DNA of 64,000 bases from DATEMU01 sp964414585 (GTDB taxonomy: Bacteria; Planctomycetota; Phycisphaerae; UBA1845; UTPLA1), in NCBI GenBank assembly GCA_964414585.1, contig CAYPXR010000094.1:30551-94550 (forward strand), given 5' to 3'. The notes under the pieces were generated by a model. That model had not been told where the DNA came from. It searched no databases and saw only the letters and a list, made by a program, of their open reading frames with translations. Shown here piece by piece: positions 27,097-36,341 of this stretch; position 1 is the stretch's first letter, and each line of letters starts with the position of its first letter. The position numbers and the translations under genes were made by a program.

Positions 27097-28389
27097 ATGA
27101 AAATCGCGTACCTCACCGCTGGTGCGGGTGGGATGTACTGCGGCAGTTGCATGCGCGATAACGCGCTCGCCTCCGCCCTGATCCGGCAGGGCCGCGACGT
27201 CGTGCTGATCCCTGTCTTTACGCCGATCCGCACGGACGAGACCGACGTGAGCGCGCCGGACGTCTTCTACGGCGGGATCAACGTCTATTTGCAGCAAAAG
27301 TCCGGCTTCTTTCGTCACGCCCACCGCCTCCTCGACAAAATCCTCGATTCGCGGTCGCTGTTGAAGCTGGCGATGCGCGGCGCCGGTTCAAGCAAGCCCG
27401 AGGAATTGGGCGAGATGACCGCCTCCATCCTGCGCGGTCCCAACGGCGCACAGCGCCGCGAACTGGAAAAGCTCATCGACGGCCTGATGGGATTTCGCCC
27501 CGACGTGGTCCACCTTCCCGACGCCTTCTTCGTCGGCGCGGCCAAGTCGATCAAGGACGCCCTCGGCGCGACCGTCGTCTGCACGCTGACCGGCGAGGAC
27601 ATCTTCATCGACAAACTCAACGCCCCGCATCGCGCGGAGGTCCTCCGGCTGATCCGCGAAGCAGGCCGCGACGTGGACGGCTTTCTGCTCGTCAGTAAGT
27701 ATTATGCCGACTACGCGGCGGAACACTTCGGCGTGCCGCACGATCGCATGCGCCACGTCCCGCTCGGCATCCATCTCGACGGGGCGGATTCCGGCGATCA
27801 TTCCCCGGTGTCTTCCGACGGCGAATTCACCATCGGCTATCTCGCCCGAGTTTGCCACGACAAGGGGCTGCACCTGCTCTGCGACGCCCTGGCGATCCTG
27901 CGCGAGCAGGGCCGCGCTTGCCGGGTCGTGGCCGCCGGTTATCTCGGCGCTTCGGACCGGCCGTATTTTGAAGCGCTTGAGCGCGAAATCGCCCGGCGGG
28001 GCCTGCGGGATCATTTCCAGTATCTCGGCGAAGTGGATCGCGACGCCAAATTCGCGTTTCTTCGGTCGCTCCACCTCTTCTCCGTGCCGAGTGTTTATCG
28101 TGAAGCCAAGGGGCTTTATCTCCTGGAGGCCCTTTCGCAAGGCGTCCCCGCCGTCCAGCCGCGCCACGGTTCATTCCCCGAGATCATCGAAGCGACCGGC
28201 GGAGGCCTGTTGTATGAGCCCGGCGACGTGAAATCCCTCGCCGCCGGAATAGCGAAATTGATGGACGATTCGGCGCTTCGCACCAGGCTGGGCGATGACG
28301 GCCGACGCCGCTTTCGCGAGCTGTACACCGCCGAAATCATGGCCGAATCGGCGTGGAACGCGATCACCCGCTTTGCGGGGCGTGCCTGA
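27097..28389 (+). CDS. Glycosyltransferase family 4 protein
   Basis: This 430-residue GT-B glycosyltransferase starts 16 bp after the preceding gene. The N-terminal GAGGMYCGSCMRDNALA (residues 8-24) is the acceptor-side loop of a group widespread in Planctomycetota. The C-terminal nucleotide-sugar domain has TIGYLARVCHDKGLHLL, the SVYREAKGLYLLEALSQGVP acidic EX7E-type segment and GLLYEPGDV. It transfers a sugar from an activated donor to an unknown acceptor, in the cytoplasm or at the inner membrane. It is followed closely by an ABC ATPase and an FtsX-like permease, so the product may be exported or linked to an envelope lipid or lipoprotein. Confidence 0.87.
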   Translation: MKIAYLTAGAGGMYCGSCMRDNALASALIRQGRDVVLIPVFTPIRTDETDVSAPDVFYGGINVYLQQKSGFFRHAHRLLDKILDSRSLLKLAMRGAGSSKPEELGEMTASILRGPNGAQRRELEKLIDGLMGFRPDVVHLPDAFFVGAAKSIKDALGATVVCTLTGEDIFIDKLNAPHRAEVLRLIREAGRDVDGFLLVSKYYADYAAEHFGVPHDRMRHVPLGIHLDGADSGDHSPVSSDGEFTIGYLARVCHDKGLHLLCDALAILREQGRACRVVAAGYLGASDRPYFEALEREIARRGLRDHFQYLGEVDRDAKFAFLRSLHLFSVPSVYREAKGLYLLEALSQGVPAVQPRHGSFPEIIEATGGGLLYEPGDVKSLAAGIAKLMDDSALRTRLGDDGRRRFRELYTAEIMAESAWNAITRFAGRA

Positions 28390-28415
28390 TCGCTCTGTTG
28401 TATGATGGATCAGCC

Positions 28416-29093
28416 ATGCCGGACGGACTCGTCGTTGAAAACGTCACCAAGGATTACCCCACTCGAAGCGGCTCGCTTCACGTTCTGGATGGCGTCTCGC
28501 TTCAATTGGCGTCGGGCGAGGCGGCGGCGATCGTCGGCCCCTCCGGTTGCGGCAAGAGCACGCTGCTGAACATACTCGGTACGCTCGAAACACCCAGCGG
28601 GGGAAAGGCTTCGCTCGACGGCGTCGATCCCTTCAAACTTTCGGAGCCGGAGTTGGCGGCCTTTCGAAATCGTCGCATCGGCTTTGTCTTCCAGGATCAC
28701 CACCTGCTGCCGCACTGCTCGGTGTTGGAAAACGTGCTGGTCCCTACGCTGGTCGCGGAATCCGCCGGTGGGACCGTCGGGCGCGCGAGAGAATTTCTCA
28801 ATCGCGTCGGCCTGTCGGGTCGCCTCGACCATCGACCTGCCGAACTCTCCGGCGGTGAGCGCCAGCGCGTCGCGGTCGCCCGGGCGTTGATCAACCAGCC
28901 GCTATTGCTGCTCGCCGACGAACCGACCGGCAATCTGGATCGCCATTCCGCCGAAACCGTCGCCGACCTGCTAATGGAGCTGCACCGCGATTCAAAGACG
29001 ATATTGATCGTCGTGACGCACAGTCAGGCCTTGGCGGAGCGCCTGCCGAAACGATTTGAGTTGACGGATGGACACCTGACATCGAAGACATAG
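28416..29093 (+). CDS. ABC transporter ATP-binding protein (LolD/MacB type)
   Basis: This is a 225-residue ATPase subunit. ATG 28416 is chosen because the family begins a few residues before a VVENVTKDYP-type strand. Walker A is GPSGCGKST (residues 41-49), the Q-loop lies in FVFQDHHLLP, the signature is LSGGERQRVAVARAL, Walker B is LLLADEPTGNLD and the switch His is in VVTHS. These match LolD, MacB and FtsE-like proteins that pair with FtsX-fold permeases. The partner is the large permease starting at 29134. Confidence 0.9.
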   Translation: MPDGLVVENVTKDYPTRSGSLHVLDGVSLQLASGEAAAIVGPSGCGKSTLLNILGTLETPSGGKASLDGVDPFKLSEPELAAFRNRRIGFVFQDHHLLPHCSVLENVLVPTLVAESAGGTVGRAREFLNRVGLSGRLDHRPAELSGGERQRVAVARALINQPLLLLADEPTGNLDRHSAETVADLLMELHRDSKTILIVVTHSQALAERLPKRFELTDGHLTSKT

Positions 29094-29133
29094 ACTCCTT
29101 TTCTGCGTTCTCCGCGCCTCTGTGTGAGCCCTC

Positions 29134-32100
29134 ATGACGACCTGGACGCTGCAACTTCGGGGCCTGCTCTTTCACCGGCGAATGCACCTCGCCACGCTCG
29201 CCGGCGTCATCGCGGGCTCCGCGGCGCTGGCCGGCGCGCTCATCGTCGGCGACTCCATGCGCGGAAGCCTGCAAGATCAAGCATTGTCCCGCCTCGGCCC
29301 GGTCGACTTCGCCCTCGTGGGCCCCCGATTAGTTGAAGAATCCCTTGCCGCGCGCTTGGCGAAGAAGGAACCGCGTTTTGAAGTCTGCCCCATCCTGCAA
29401 ATGCAGGCATCGATCACCCATGCCGATACGCAGTCGCGGGCCCATCGAATCAACCTGGTGGGCGCGGACGATCGTTTCTGGCGATGGGATTCGGCAACGA
29501 GCCGACCAGCGGTCAATAGCGAATCTCCATCGATCATCCTCAATTCGACGCTGGCGACTGAGATTGGCGCGAAGGCGGGCAATGATGTGATCGTGCGCCT
29601 GGAATCGCGCGGAAGCGTCCCCACCGAAACACTTCTCGGCCGCCGCGATGAAACGGCTGTTTCCATGCGTCTGACCGTTGCAAGGGTCATTCCTGACGAG
29701 GGCCTTGGCGGCTACTCGTTGGAAATGAGCCAGCGCAAGCCGCGCGATGCCTTCATGCCGTTGGTGACGCTTCAACGCGCGATGAAACAGCCCGATCGAA
29801 TCAACACCCTTTTGTTCGCCGCCAACCCTGACGCGGCCGGCCGCGATCCGACGGACGCTCTTGCAAAATGCGTCGGTCTCCCCGATTACGAACTTGCCCT
29901 GCGAACCAGTAATCTGGGCTACGTCTCTCTCGAATCGCGCAAGCTCCTTCTCGAACCGCCCGTGGAAGAGGCGGCCCTGGCGGCGGCCCGCCAGATCGGC
30001 GCGACGCCGTCGCGAATCCTCACCTACCTGGCGAATGAGATTGCCGACGAGTCGGGCAGCAGGACGATTCCCTACTCCGTCGTCTCGGCGATAGAGTCCG
30101 AACTACCGCTCGCAACTGGTTCGCCCAAAGGTCAACTCGGCCCGCGTGATATTCTCCTCAACGAATGGTCCGCCGACGATCTCGGCGCGAAGGTCGGCGA
30201 CAAGATTCGCCTGAAATATTTCGTTTCTCGACCGATGGGCCGGCTCGAAACCGCCGAGACGACCTTTACGCTCCGCGGCATCGTGAAGATGACCGGCCTC
30301 GGCGCGGATCGCGGGTTTGCCCCCACATACGAGGGCATCACCAACGCCAGTCGTCTCTCCGATTGGAAGCCGCCCTTCCCCTTCGACCTCAAAAAAATCC
30401 GCCCGAAGGATGAGAAATACTGGGACCAGCACCAGGCGACGCCAAAGGCCTTCGTCTCGCTGGCGGCCGGACTTGAACTTTGGGCTGAGTCCGGCGGGCG
30501 TTTCGGTCGACTCACCTCGATCCAGGTCACACCGGCAAATGGAAAATCTCCCTTGCAGACCGCCGACGAATGGTCAACGAGCATACTCAAAAAATTGAGA
30601 CCGGATCAGATGGGCCTGGCGATTCGCGATGTCCGCCGTGAAGCGCTCGAAGCCGGTCAGGGCAGCACCGATTTCGGAATGCTCTTCATCAGCTTCAGCT
30701 TTTTCCTCATCGTCGCCGCCGCCATGCTGGTGGCCCTGATGTTCCGCCTCGGCGTCGAACGCCGCGCCGGCGAAGTGGGCATCCTTCTGGCGACGGGCTT
30801 CCGCGTTCGCAAGGTCTCCCGACTGCTGCTCGGCGAAGGAGCTCTGCTGGCCGCCGTCGGCGTGGCCGTCGGTCTCGCCGCATCGATCGGCTATGCCTGG
30901 CTGATGCTCGCGGGCCTGCGTTCCTGGTGGGCCTCGGCGGTCAACGCACCATTCCTCCGGCTTTATGCCTCACCGACGTCGCTCGCCGTCGGCTTCGCGT
31001 CGAGTTTCATCGTCTGCCTCGTCGCCATCGCCTGGGCCGTGCGCGGCATGTCCAAAAAATCTCCGCGCTCGCTATTGGCCGGAGCGCTGGAATCGGGCCG
31101 TTCACCAACCAGCCCGCGTCGCCGCCAAATCGTTCGTCGGCTGACGCTCGTTTGCGTCTTCGCGGCGATCGTCCTCGTCGTACTTCCGAAGCTCACCCCA
31201 TCGATGTCGCTCGTCGGCGCATTTTTCGGCGGCGGATCGTCGCTGCTCATGGCCTTCCTCATGGCCCTCTGGCTCTGGCTGACGCGCGAGCCGACGTCAC
31301 GCGACGATGGCACCGGATTCACGAAACTCGCCCTCGCCGCGCGCAGCGCAGGCCGCCGACCCAGCCGCAGCCTGCTCGCCGCTGGTCTCGTCGCCTCCGC
31401 TTCTTTCGTGATCGTCGCCGTCGGCGCGAGCCGTCGCGCCCCCGATGAGTCAGAATCGACGAAAAAGGGCGGCACCGGCGGTTTCAGCCTCATTGCCGAG
31501 TCCGTTGTCCCGCTGCCGTACAATCTGGGCCGCCCCGATGGTCGATCCTCCCTCGGCCTGACCGATGCAACCAATCGAGAATTGTCGAATTCAACCGTCG
31601 TCGCCTTTCGTGCCGCCTCCGGCGATGACACGAGCTGCCTCAATCTCTACAAGGCCCGACAGCCGCGCATCCTCGGCGCGACCCCGACGATGATCGAGCG
31701 CGGCGGCTTTGCCTTCTCCTCGACGCTCGCCGAATCGCCGGAGGAAAAATCCAACCCCTGGCAATTGCTTGATCGGACCTTTAAGGACGGCGCGATCCCC
31801 GCCATCGGCGATGAAAACGCCGTGCGCTGGCTCCTGCACGTCGACCTGGGCGGCGATCTCGTCGTGCAGGACGAGCGCGGTCAGGACGTCCATCTGCGGA
31901 TCGTCGGAATGCTCGCCGGCAGCATCCTGCAAGGCGAACTCGTCGTCGCCGAGACCGGCTTCCTGAACATGTTCCCGTCCGCCACGGGATACCCGTTCCT
32001 GCTGATTGAAACTCCGAAGGGCACCGCCGATTCGCTCGCCAAATCATTGGAGCACGATCTGTCACGTTACGGTCTGGACGCCGAGTCGACGACACAGCGC

Positions 32101-32508
32101 CTCGCCTCCTACCTCGCCGTCGAAAACACCTACATGTCCACCTTTCAAACGCTCGGCGGTCTCGGGCTCCTGCTCGGCACGCTCGGTCTCGCCGCCGTCG
32201 CCGTGCGCAATATGTTCGAGCGCCGCGGTGAACTCGCCCTGCTCCGCGCGCTCGGCTATCGCGTCTCGTCGCTCTTCTGGATGGCCCTGGCCGAACACGC
32301 GACTGTGCTGGTCGCCGGCCTGTTGATCGGAACCATCTCCGCCCTCGTGGCCGTCGCCCCCAACCTCCGCGCGAGCCCGTCGCTGGCCCCGTGGGAATCT
32401 CTGGGCGCAATCCTCGTCGCGGTCCTCGCCGTCGGCCTCGCCACCGGCGCCGCCGCCCTCGCCCCGGTCCTCCGCGCGCCGCTCATCCCCGCGCTACGAA
32501 CCGAGTAA
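29134..32508 (+). CDS. Large FtsX-like ABC permease
   Basis: This 1124-residue integral membrane permease is about 2.5 times the length of LolC/E. After an N-terminal helix (HLATLAGVIAGSAALAGALIVG) is a long periplasmic MacB_PCD-like domain (about residues 45-510). A first FtsX block has helices near residues 525-545, 570-600 and 615-640. A second hydrophobic cluster lies near 665-715. A further periplasmic region comes next, then a second FtsX block (LGGLGLLLGTLGLAAVAVRNMFERRGELALLRALGY, near 1008-1043). The duplicated FtsX design lets one chain act as both permease halves. It is coupled to the ATPase 40 bp upstream. The substrate is unknown; lipoprotein sorting, macrolide-type efflux or envelope remodelling are possible. 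Confidence 0.87.
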   Translation: MTTWTLQLRGLLFHRRMHLATLAGVIAGSAALAGALIVGDSMRGSLQDQALSRLGPVDFALVGPRLVEESLAARLAKKEPRFEVCPILQMQASITHADTQSRAHRINLVGADDRFWRWDSATSRPAVNSESPSIILNSTLATEIGAKAGNDVIVRLESRGSVPTETLLGRRDETAVSMRLTVARVIPDEGLGGYSLEMSQRKPRDAFMPLVTLQRAMKQPDRINTLLFAANPDAAGRDPTDALAKCVGLPDYELALRTSNLGYVSLESRKLLLEPPVEEAALAAARQIGATPSRILTYLANEIADESGSRTIPYSVVSAIESELPLATGSPKGQLGPRDILLNEWSADDLGAKVGDKIRLKYFVSRPMGRLETAETTFTLRGIVKMTGLGADRGFAPTYEGITNASRLSDWKPPFPFDLKKIRPKDEKYWDQHQATPKAFVSLAAGLELWAESGGRFGRLTSIQVTPANGKSPLQTADEWSTSILKKLRPDQMGLAIRDVRREALEAGQGSTDFGMLFISFSFFLIVAAAMLVALMFRLGVERRAGEVGILLATGFRVRKVSRLLLGEGALLAAVGVAVGLAASIGYAWLMLAGLRSWWASAVNAPFLRLYASPTSLAVGFASSFIVCLVAIAWAVRGMSKKSPRSLLAGALESGRSPTSPRRRQIVRRLTLVCVFAAIVLVVLPKLTPSMSLVGAFFGGGSSLLMAFLMALWLWLTREPTSRDDGTGFTKLALAARSAGRRPSRSLLAAGLVASASFVIVAVGASRRAPDESESTKKGGTGGFSLIAESVVPLPYNLGRPDGRSSLGLTDATNRELSNSTVVAFRAASGDDTSCLNLYKARQPRILGATPTMIERGGFAFSSTLAESPEEKSNPWQLLDRTFKDGAIPAIGDENAVRWLLHVDLGGDLVVQDERGQDVHLRIVGMLAGSILQGELVVAETGFLNMFPSATGYPFLLIETPKGTADSLAKSLEHDLSRYGLDAESTTQRLASYLAVENTYMSTFQTLGGLGLLLGTLGLAAVAVRNMFERRGELALLRALGYRVSSLFWMALAEHATVLVAGLLIGTISALVAVAPNLRASPSLAPWESLGAILVAVLAVGLATGAAALAPVLRAPLIPALRTE

Positions 32509-32509
32509 G

Positions 32510-32606
32510 TCAGAGCCGCGTCGAAGATCCGCCCTGGCGGAACTGTAAAGGAGCGCCGAACGGTGCCCGATAGCCGCGCGACGCTCCCTTACGGTCGCCG
32601 CTCTGA
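32510..32606. terminator. Nested inverted repeats between convergent genes, probable bidirectional terminator
   Basis: Outer arms TCAGAGC (32510-32516) and GCTCTGA (32600-32606) enclose a longer inner stem, GTAAAGGAGCG (32545-32555) with CGCTCCCTTAC (32582-32592), which pairs at 10 of 11 positions. It lies between the convergent permease and beta-propeller genes and probably ends transcription from both sides. Confidence 0.6.
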
Positions 32607-32616
32607 TCGAGGCGTT

Positions 32617-33807
32617 TCACCGCAAATCAATGCAAACCGCCTTCTCCATATTCCGCGCATAAAGTCGGCCATTCGCGATCACCGGCACCGTCCAGCACTT
32701 CCCGTCGAGAATCTTCGCCGTCACCGTCGGCTTGAATCCGGTGGGATCGGGCTTGCCCACGCGCAATTCGCCACCTTCGGTCAATAGAAACAACCTCCCA
32801 TCCGCGAGAACCAGCGTGCCGTTGGCCGTTCGATTCTGCTTCCATTTCTCCTTGCCGGTCATCCAATCGACGCACTTGAACGCCTTCTCGTCGCTCGCGT
32901 ACAAATTCCCGCCGGTCAGGATCGCCGATTGAAACTTGTTCAGAAACACCTTGCTCTTCCAAACTTCCTGAGCGTCGATCTTGCCGTTCTTCGCCGTCAG
33001 CTTGAAGAGCCCGCAGCCAGTGTGATAGCCGGAGTTCAAGAACAAGTAGCCGTCGTGATAAATTGGCGCGGCGGCGTTGACCTTCCAATCGGTCTCCCAG
33101 GGGATTGTTCCAACCGGTTTCCTGGCGACGAGGTCGATGATCGTCGCCCGGTTGGCCGTAAAGACGCAGATGAATTTCCGGCCCCCCATTTCGAATGGCA
33201 GCGGCGTCGCGTAGCCGGGCTCGTCGTCGTCGCACGTCCAGACTTTCTTGCCGGACTTCTTATCCACCGCGCGAGTCGCCCCGTCCGACCCACCCGCGGA
33301 AAAGATCGCGAGATCGCCTTCGATCAGCACCGAACCGGAGTAGCCCCATTGCGGCGTATGCTTGAATCGCTGTTTCCAAATCTCCGAGCCGCTCTTGGCA
33401 TCGCAACAGACCACGGTCCCGTGCCCGCCGACGATATAGACGCGTCCGTCATCCACCGTCGGCGTTGACCGCGTGCCGTCGCCCATGCTGTCGCGATATT
33501 CCTTTTCAAACGGATGACTCCATTCGACGTTGCCCGTGGCGGCATTCAGGCAAAAGAGCACCTGCTTCTTGTCCGCCGTTCCGCAGGTGTAGACGCGATC
33601 GCCGACGCTGGCGAACGAACTGTACGCCGCGCCGATCTCGTGCTCCCAGAGAACCTTCGGCTTTTCCTTCCAGTCCGTGTTGAGCCCCGACTCGCCGGAG
33701 ATGCCGTCGTGATTCGGACCGCGAAAGTTCGGCCAGTCCGCGGCAGAAGCGTGATGGGTCAAAGCGAACCCGAATGACAATATCATGATGACGCGATTGA
33801 GTTTCAC
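32617..33807 (-). CDS. PQQ-like beta-propeller protein (secreted)
   Basis: This is a 396-residue exported protein. GTG 33807 has GGAG about nine bases upstream and yields a signal peptide ending near ASA; ATG 33786 is an alternative. The mature chain starts ADWPNFRGPNHDGIS, the usual opening of Planctomycetota outer beta-propellers. Blades repeat VYIVGGHGTVVCCDAKSGSE and related forms. The sequence ends with VIANGRLYARNMEKAVCIDL. Dehydrogenase-specific residues are not seen, so a binding or structural role is more likely. It is related in architecture to the protein at 25029 but not adjacent to it. Confidence 0.85.
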   Translation of the reverse strand: MKLNRVIMILSFGFALTHHASAADWPNFRGPNHDGISGESGLNTDWKEKPKVLWEHEIGAAYSSFASVGDRVYTCGTADKKQVLFCLNAATGNVEWSHPFEKEYRDSMGDGTRSTPTVDDGRVYIVGGHGTVVCCDAKSGSEIWKQRFKHTPQWGYSGSVLIEGDLAIFSAGGSDGATRAVDKKSGKKVWTCDDDEPGYATPLPFEMGGRKFICVFTANRATIIDLVARKPVGTIPWETDWKVNAAAPIYHDGYLFLNSGYHTGCGLFKLTAKNGKIDAQEVWKSKVFLNKFQSAILTGGNLYASDEKAFKCVDWMTGKEKWKQNRTANGTLVLADGRLFLLTEGGELRVGKPDPTGFKPTVTAKILDGKCWTVPVIANGRLYARNMEKAVCIDLR

Positions 33808-33984
33808 AATAATTTCTCCGTCGAAAAGACTCGGTGGCCGCCATCCGAGCCCCACGGCGCAAGCCTGGGGCCGAACGCGAGCAACGCATACAAGCGCCTC
33901 GGGTGTTCGGCCGGCGTTTCGCGCCGCCTGGCTCGGATTGCAGCATTTTTCATTACTCTTGAAAACGGCCATGCCGAATCCAAT

Positions 33985-35223
33985 TCACGGTTCAATCAAA
34001 ACGACCTCGACAACATCGCCCACGCAATGCGGCTTCGTCGGATCGGGCCGCACGAGTAATGCCTGAGCCATCGCCAGGCCGAACGGGTCCGCTGACCCGC
34101 TCCATCGACAGGGCTCCGTCATCAACCCCCGCGCCGGATCGTTCCACACCCGCGCCGGCGTGTACGACGGACGCGAATCGCGGTGCGGCCCGATCGCCAC
34201 CGCCATCGTTGCGCGAATCGTCGGCGGCGGCTCGGGCTTGAACCCCTGCAATCCGCGAATCGCCATCCTCGTAAAGAGCCACGAACAGACGAACGCGCTC
34301 ACCGGATTGCCGGGCAACCCGAAAATGTGTTGTCCTTGCGGCCCTCGGCCGTAAGCGACGGGTTTGCCCGGCCGGACGGCGACGCCGTGAAAAACCCAGC
34401 GCACGCCGAGCGACTCAAAGACCTTCGGCACCAGATCGAGTGTGCCCATCGACATGCCGCCGACGGTCAGAACCACCGGCGCAGCCAGCGCTGCTTCTAA
34501 TCGCTCGGTTAATTCTCCTTCGTCGTCGCTGACGATGACCGTGTCGCGCGGAACCGCGCCGAATTGGCGCACCAGCGCCGCGAGCATCGCCCCATTGCTG
34601 TCGTGGATTTGCCCCGGTCGGCACGGCGCTCCGGCTGGAACCAATTCGTCGCCGGTTGAAACGATGGCGACGCCGACTTCCCGCGCGACCTCGACAACTT
34701 CCGTTCCCGCCGTCGCGATCGCCGCGATCTGCGCGGGACCGATCCTTAGCGGCGGAGTGAGAACGGTGTCGCCCCTTCGTCGATCGCTTCCGCGCTCCGC
34801 CAGGCATTGTCCCACCTTGACCGCCACGCGGATCGCGACGTGATCGCCTTCGACCGCCGTATCTTCGACACGAACGACCGCATCCACTCCGCCGGGCGCC
34901 GGCGCGCCGGTATTGATCTGAACCGCTTCCCCCTCGCCGACCCGCTTCGTCCATTCCCTCCCGGCGGGAACAAACCCCACAATCTTCAAGCGCGTCGGAG
35001 CGGCCGAGCAATCCGCCGACCGCACCGCGAAGCCGTCCATCATCGCCTTGTCGAAGGCAGGGTAATCCTCCTGGGCAACCACCGGCGCGTTCAGTACGCG
35101 GCCCAAGGCCCGCCCCAGCGCGACTCGCTCGCCGCCGATCGGCTTGATCCCGTCGGCGATGGCCGCCTGCGCCTCCTCGACGCTGACCAGCAGATGCTCA
35201 GTTTTTCCCCAACTCTTTGCCAT
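33985..35223 (-). CDS. moeA: Molybdopterin molybdenumtransferase MoeA
   Basis: This 412-residue cytoplasmic enzyme inserts molybdenum into adenylylated molybdopterin. Recognisable blocks are DYPAFDKAMMDGFAVR near the N-terminus, INTGAPAPGGVDAVVRVED, STGDELV with DSNGAML, and GGMSMGTLDLVP, the equivalent of the usual GGVSVG block. RPGKPVAYG and FGLPGNPVSAFV also match. The C-terminal domain IV is present. The length is normal. It is divergent from miaA across a 79-bp gap containing a copy of the dispersed repeat. No other molybdenum cofactor genes are nearby. Confidence 0.94.
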   Translation of the reverse strand: MAKSWGKTEHLLVSVEEAQAAIADGIKPIGGERVALGRALGRVLNAPVVAQEDYPAFDKAMMDGFAVRSADCSAAPTRLKIVGFVPAGREWTKRVGEGEAVQINTGAPAPGGVDAVVRVEDTAVEGDHVAIRVAVKVGQCLAERGSDRRRGDTVLTPPLRIGPAQIAAIATAGTEVVEVAREVGVAIVSTGDELVPAGAPCRPGQIHDSNGAMLAALVRQFGAVPRDTVIVSDDEGELTERLEAALAAPVVLTVGGMSMGTLDLVPKVFESLGVRWVFHGVAVRPGKPVAYGRGPQGQHIFGLPGNPVSAFVCSWLFTRMAIRGLQGFKPEPPPTIRATMAVAIGPHRDSRPSYTPARVWNDPARGLMTEPCRWSGSADPFGLAMAQALLVRPDPTKPHCVGDVVEVVLIEP

Positions 35224-35253
35224 CTGAAAGGCTCTTTCGAGAACCCATTTCCC

Positions 35254-35275
35254 GATTCGCTATTCGCAATTCGTC
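35254..35275 (+). repeat. Single copy of dispersed TTCGCTA-type repeat
   Basis: GATTCGCTATTCGCAATTCG (35254-35273) between moeA and miaA matches the repeat family seen at 24481 and 36239. Only one orientation is present here, so it does not form a hairpin by itself. Confidence 0.6.
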
Positions 35276-35302
35276 CTTCCCGATTATCCTACCGCAAAAC
35301 CC

Positions 35303-36259
35303 ATGAATCCCGACGCCCAAAAATCACCGCCGATGGTCCTGCTGCTCGGCTGCACCGCGTCCGGCAAGTCCACCGCCGCGATGGAGCTGGCCCCGCGTTT
35401 CAACGCCGAAATTCTCTGTGTCGACTCGATGCAGGTCTATCGCCGCATGGACATCGGCACGGCCAAGCCCACGCCCGCCGAGCGGGCCGCCGTGCGTCAT
35501 CATCTCATCGACGTCGCCGAACCGGACGAACCTTTTAGCGTCTCACGCTACGTCGAACTGGCCGACACGGCCGTCGCCGACATCCAATCGCGCGGAAAGC
35601 GCGTCCTCGTCGTCGCCGGGACGCCGCTCTACCTGATGGGCATGATGTACGGCCTCTTCGACGGACCCTCGGCGGACGATCAATTTCGCGCCGCCCTGCG
35701 CGACCGCGCCGCGCGCGAAGGCACGCCGGTCCTGCACGCCGAATTGGCCCGAATCGATCCCCAGGCCGCCGAGCGCATCCACCCGAACGACCTCAAGCGC
35801 ATCGAGCGGGGGCTTGAAGTATTCCATCTGACCGGTCAACCGCTCTCGCAGCAGCAGGTGCAATGGGACGCCGGCGTGCTGCGCTATCCGGCCGCCGTGG
35901 TCGGAATCCGCCGCACTCGCGAGGATGTCTCCCGGCGAATCAAAATCCGCATCGACGAAATGATCGAAGCCGGTCTCGTCGACGAAGTGCGGTCCCTCGC
36001 CGATCAAATGGGCGAACAATCCCGCCAGGCCGTCGGATATGCAGAGATTCTCGCCTACCTCCGCGACGAGTGCCGATTGGGTGAGGCGATCGAGCGGATC
36101 AACATCAATTCCCGCCAGTTCGCCAAACACCAGCGAACATGGTTCCGAAAGTTCCCCATGGCGAAGTGGGTGGATGTGGAGCCGGATGAATCTGATGAAT
36201 CAATGACTGGTAGGCTCTGGCAGGTAATCAGCGAATGTCGAATAGCGAATAGCGAATAG
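35303..36259 (+). CDS. miaA: tRNA dimethylallyltransferase MiaA
   Basis: This 318-residue enzyme transfers a dimethylallyl group to the N6 of A37 in tRNAs reading codons that start with U. The P-loop is GCTASGKST (16-24). It is followed by VDSMQVYRRMDIGTAKP, HHLIDVAEP, VAGTPLYL and the RQFAKHQRTWFRK region near the end, all standard for the family. The last codons (CRIANSE) are formed by the dispersed GAATAGC repeat that begins at about 36239. The true ancestral C-terminus may therefore have been replaced by repeat sequence, but the length is still typical and activity should not suffer. Confidence 0.95.
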   Translation: MNPDAQKSPPMVLLLGCTASGKSTAAMELAPRFNAEILCVDSMQVYRRMDIGTAKPTPAERAAVRHHLIDVAEPDEPFSVSRYVELADTAVADIQSRGKRVLVVAGTPLYLMGMMYGLFDGPSADDQFRAALRDRAAREGTPVLHAELARIDPQAAERIHPNDLKRIERGLEVFHLTGQPLSQQQVQWDAGVLRYPAAVVGIRRTREDVSRRIKIRIDEMIEAGLVDEVRSLADQMGEQSRQAVGYAEILAYLRDECRLGEAIERININSRQFAKHQRTWFRKFPMAKWVDVEPDESDESMTGRLWQVISECRIANSE

Positions 36260-36334
36260 CGAAAAAAGAGACGCCGTACGTTTCTTTCGCTATTCGCTAT
36301 TCGCTATTCGCTATTCGCTATTCGCTATTCGTAA
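36239..36334 (+). repeat. Heptamer repeat array with 26-bp perfect stem at the miaA end
   Basis: CGAATAGCGAATAGCG... (36239-36264) is perfectly complementary to 36285-36310 around a 20-nt loop. The right arm continues with further CTATTCG heptamers to about 36331, six or more tandem copies in total. It lies between convergent miaA and the BatA-type gene and can act as a strong bidirectional terminator. It has no spacers and is not a CRISPR array. Confidence 0.85.
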
Positions 36335-36341
36335 TTTCGAA

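Noticed and set aside
36285..36331. Tandem heptamers resembling a CRISPR array
   Set aside because: Repeats are 7 bp with no spacers and pair with an upstream arm; no cas genes are present.
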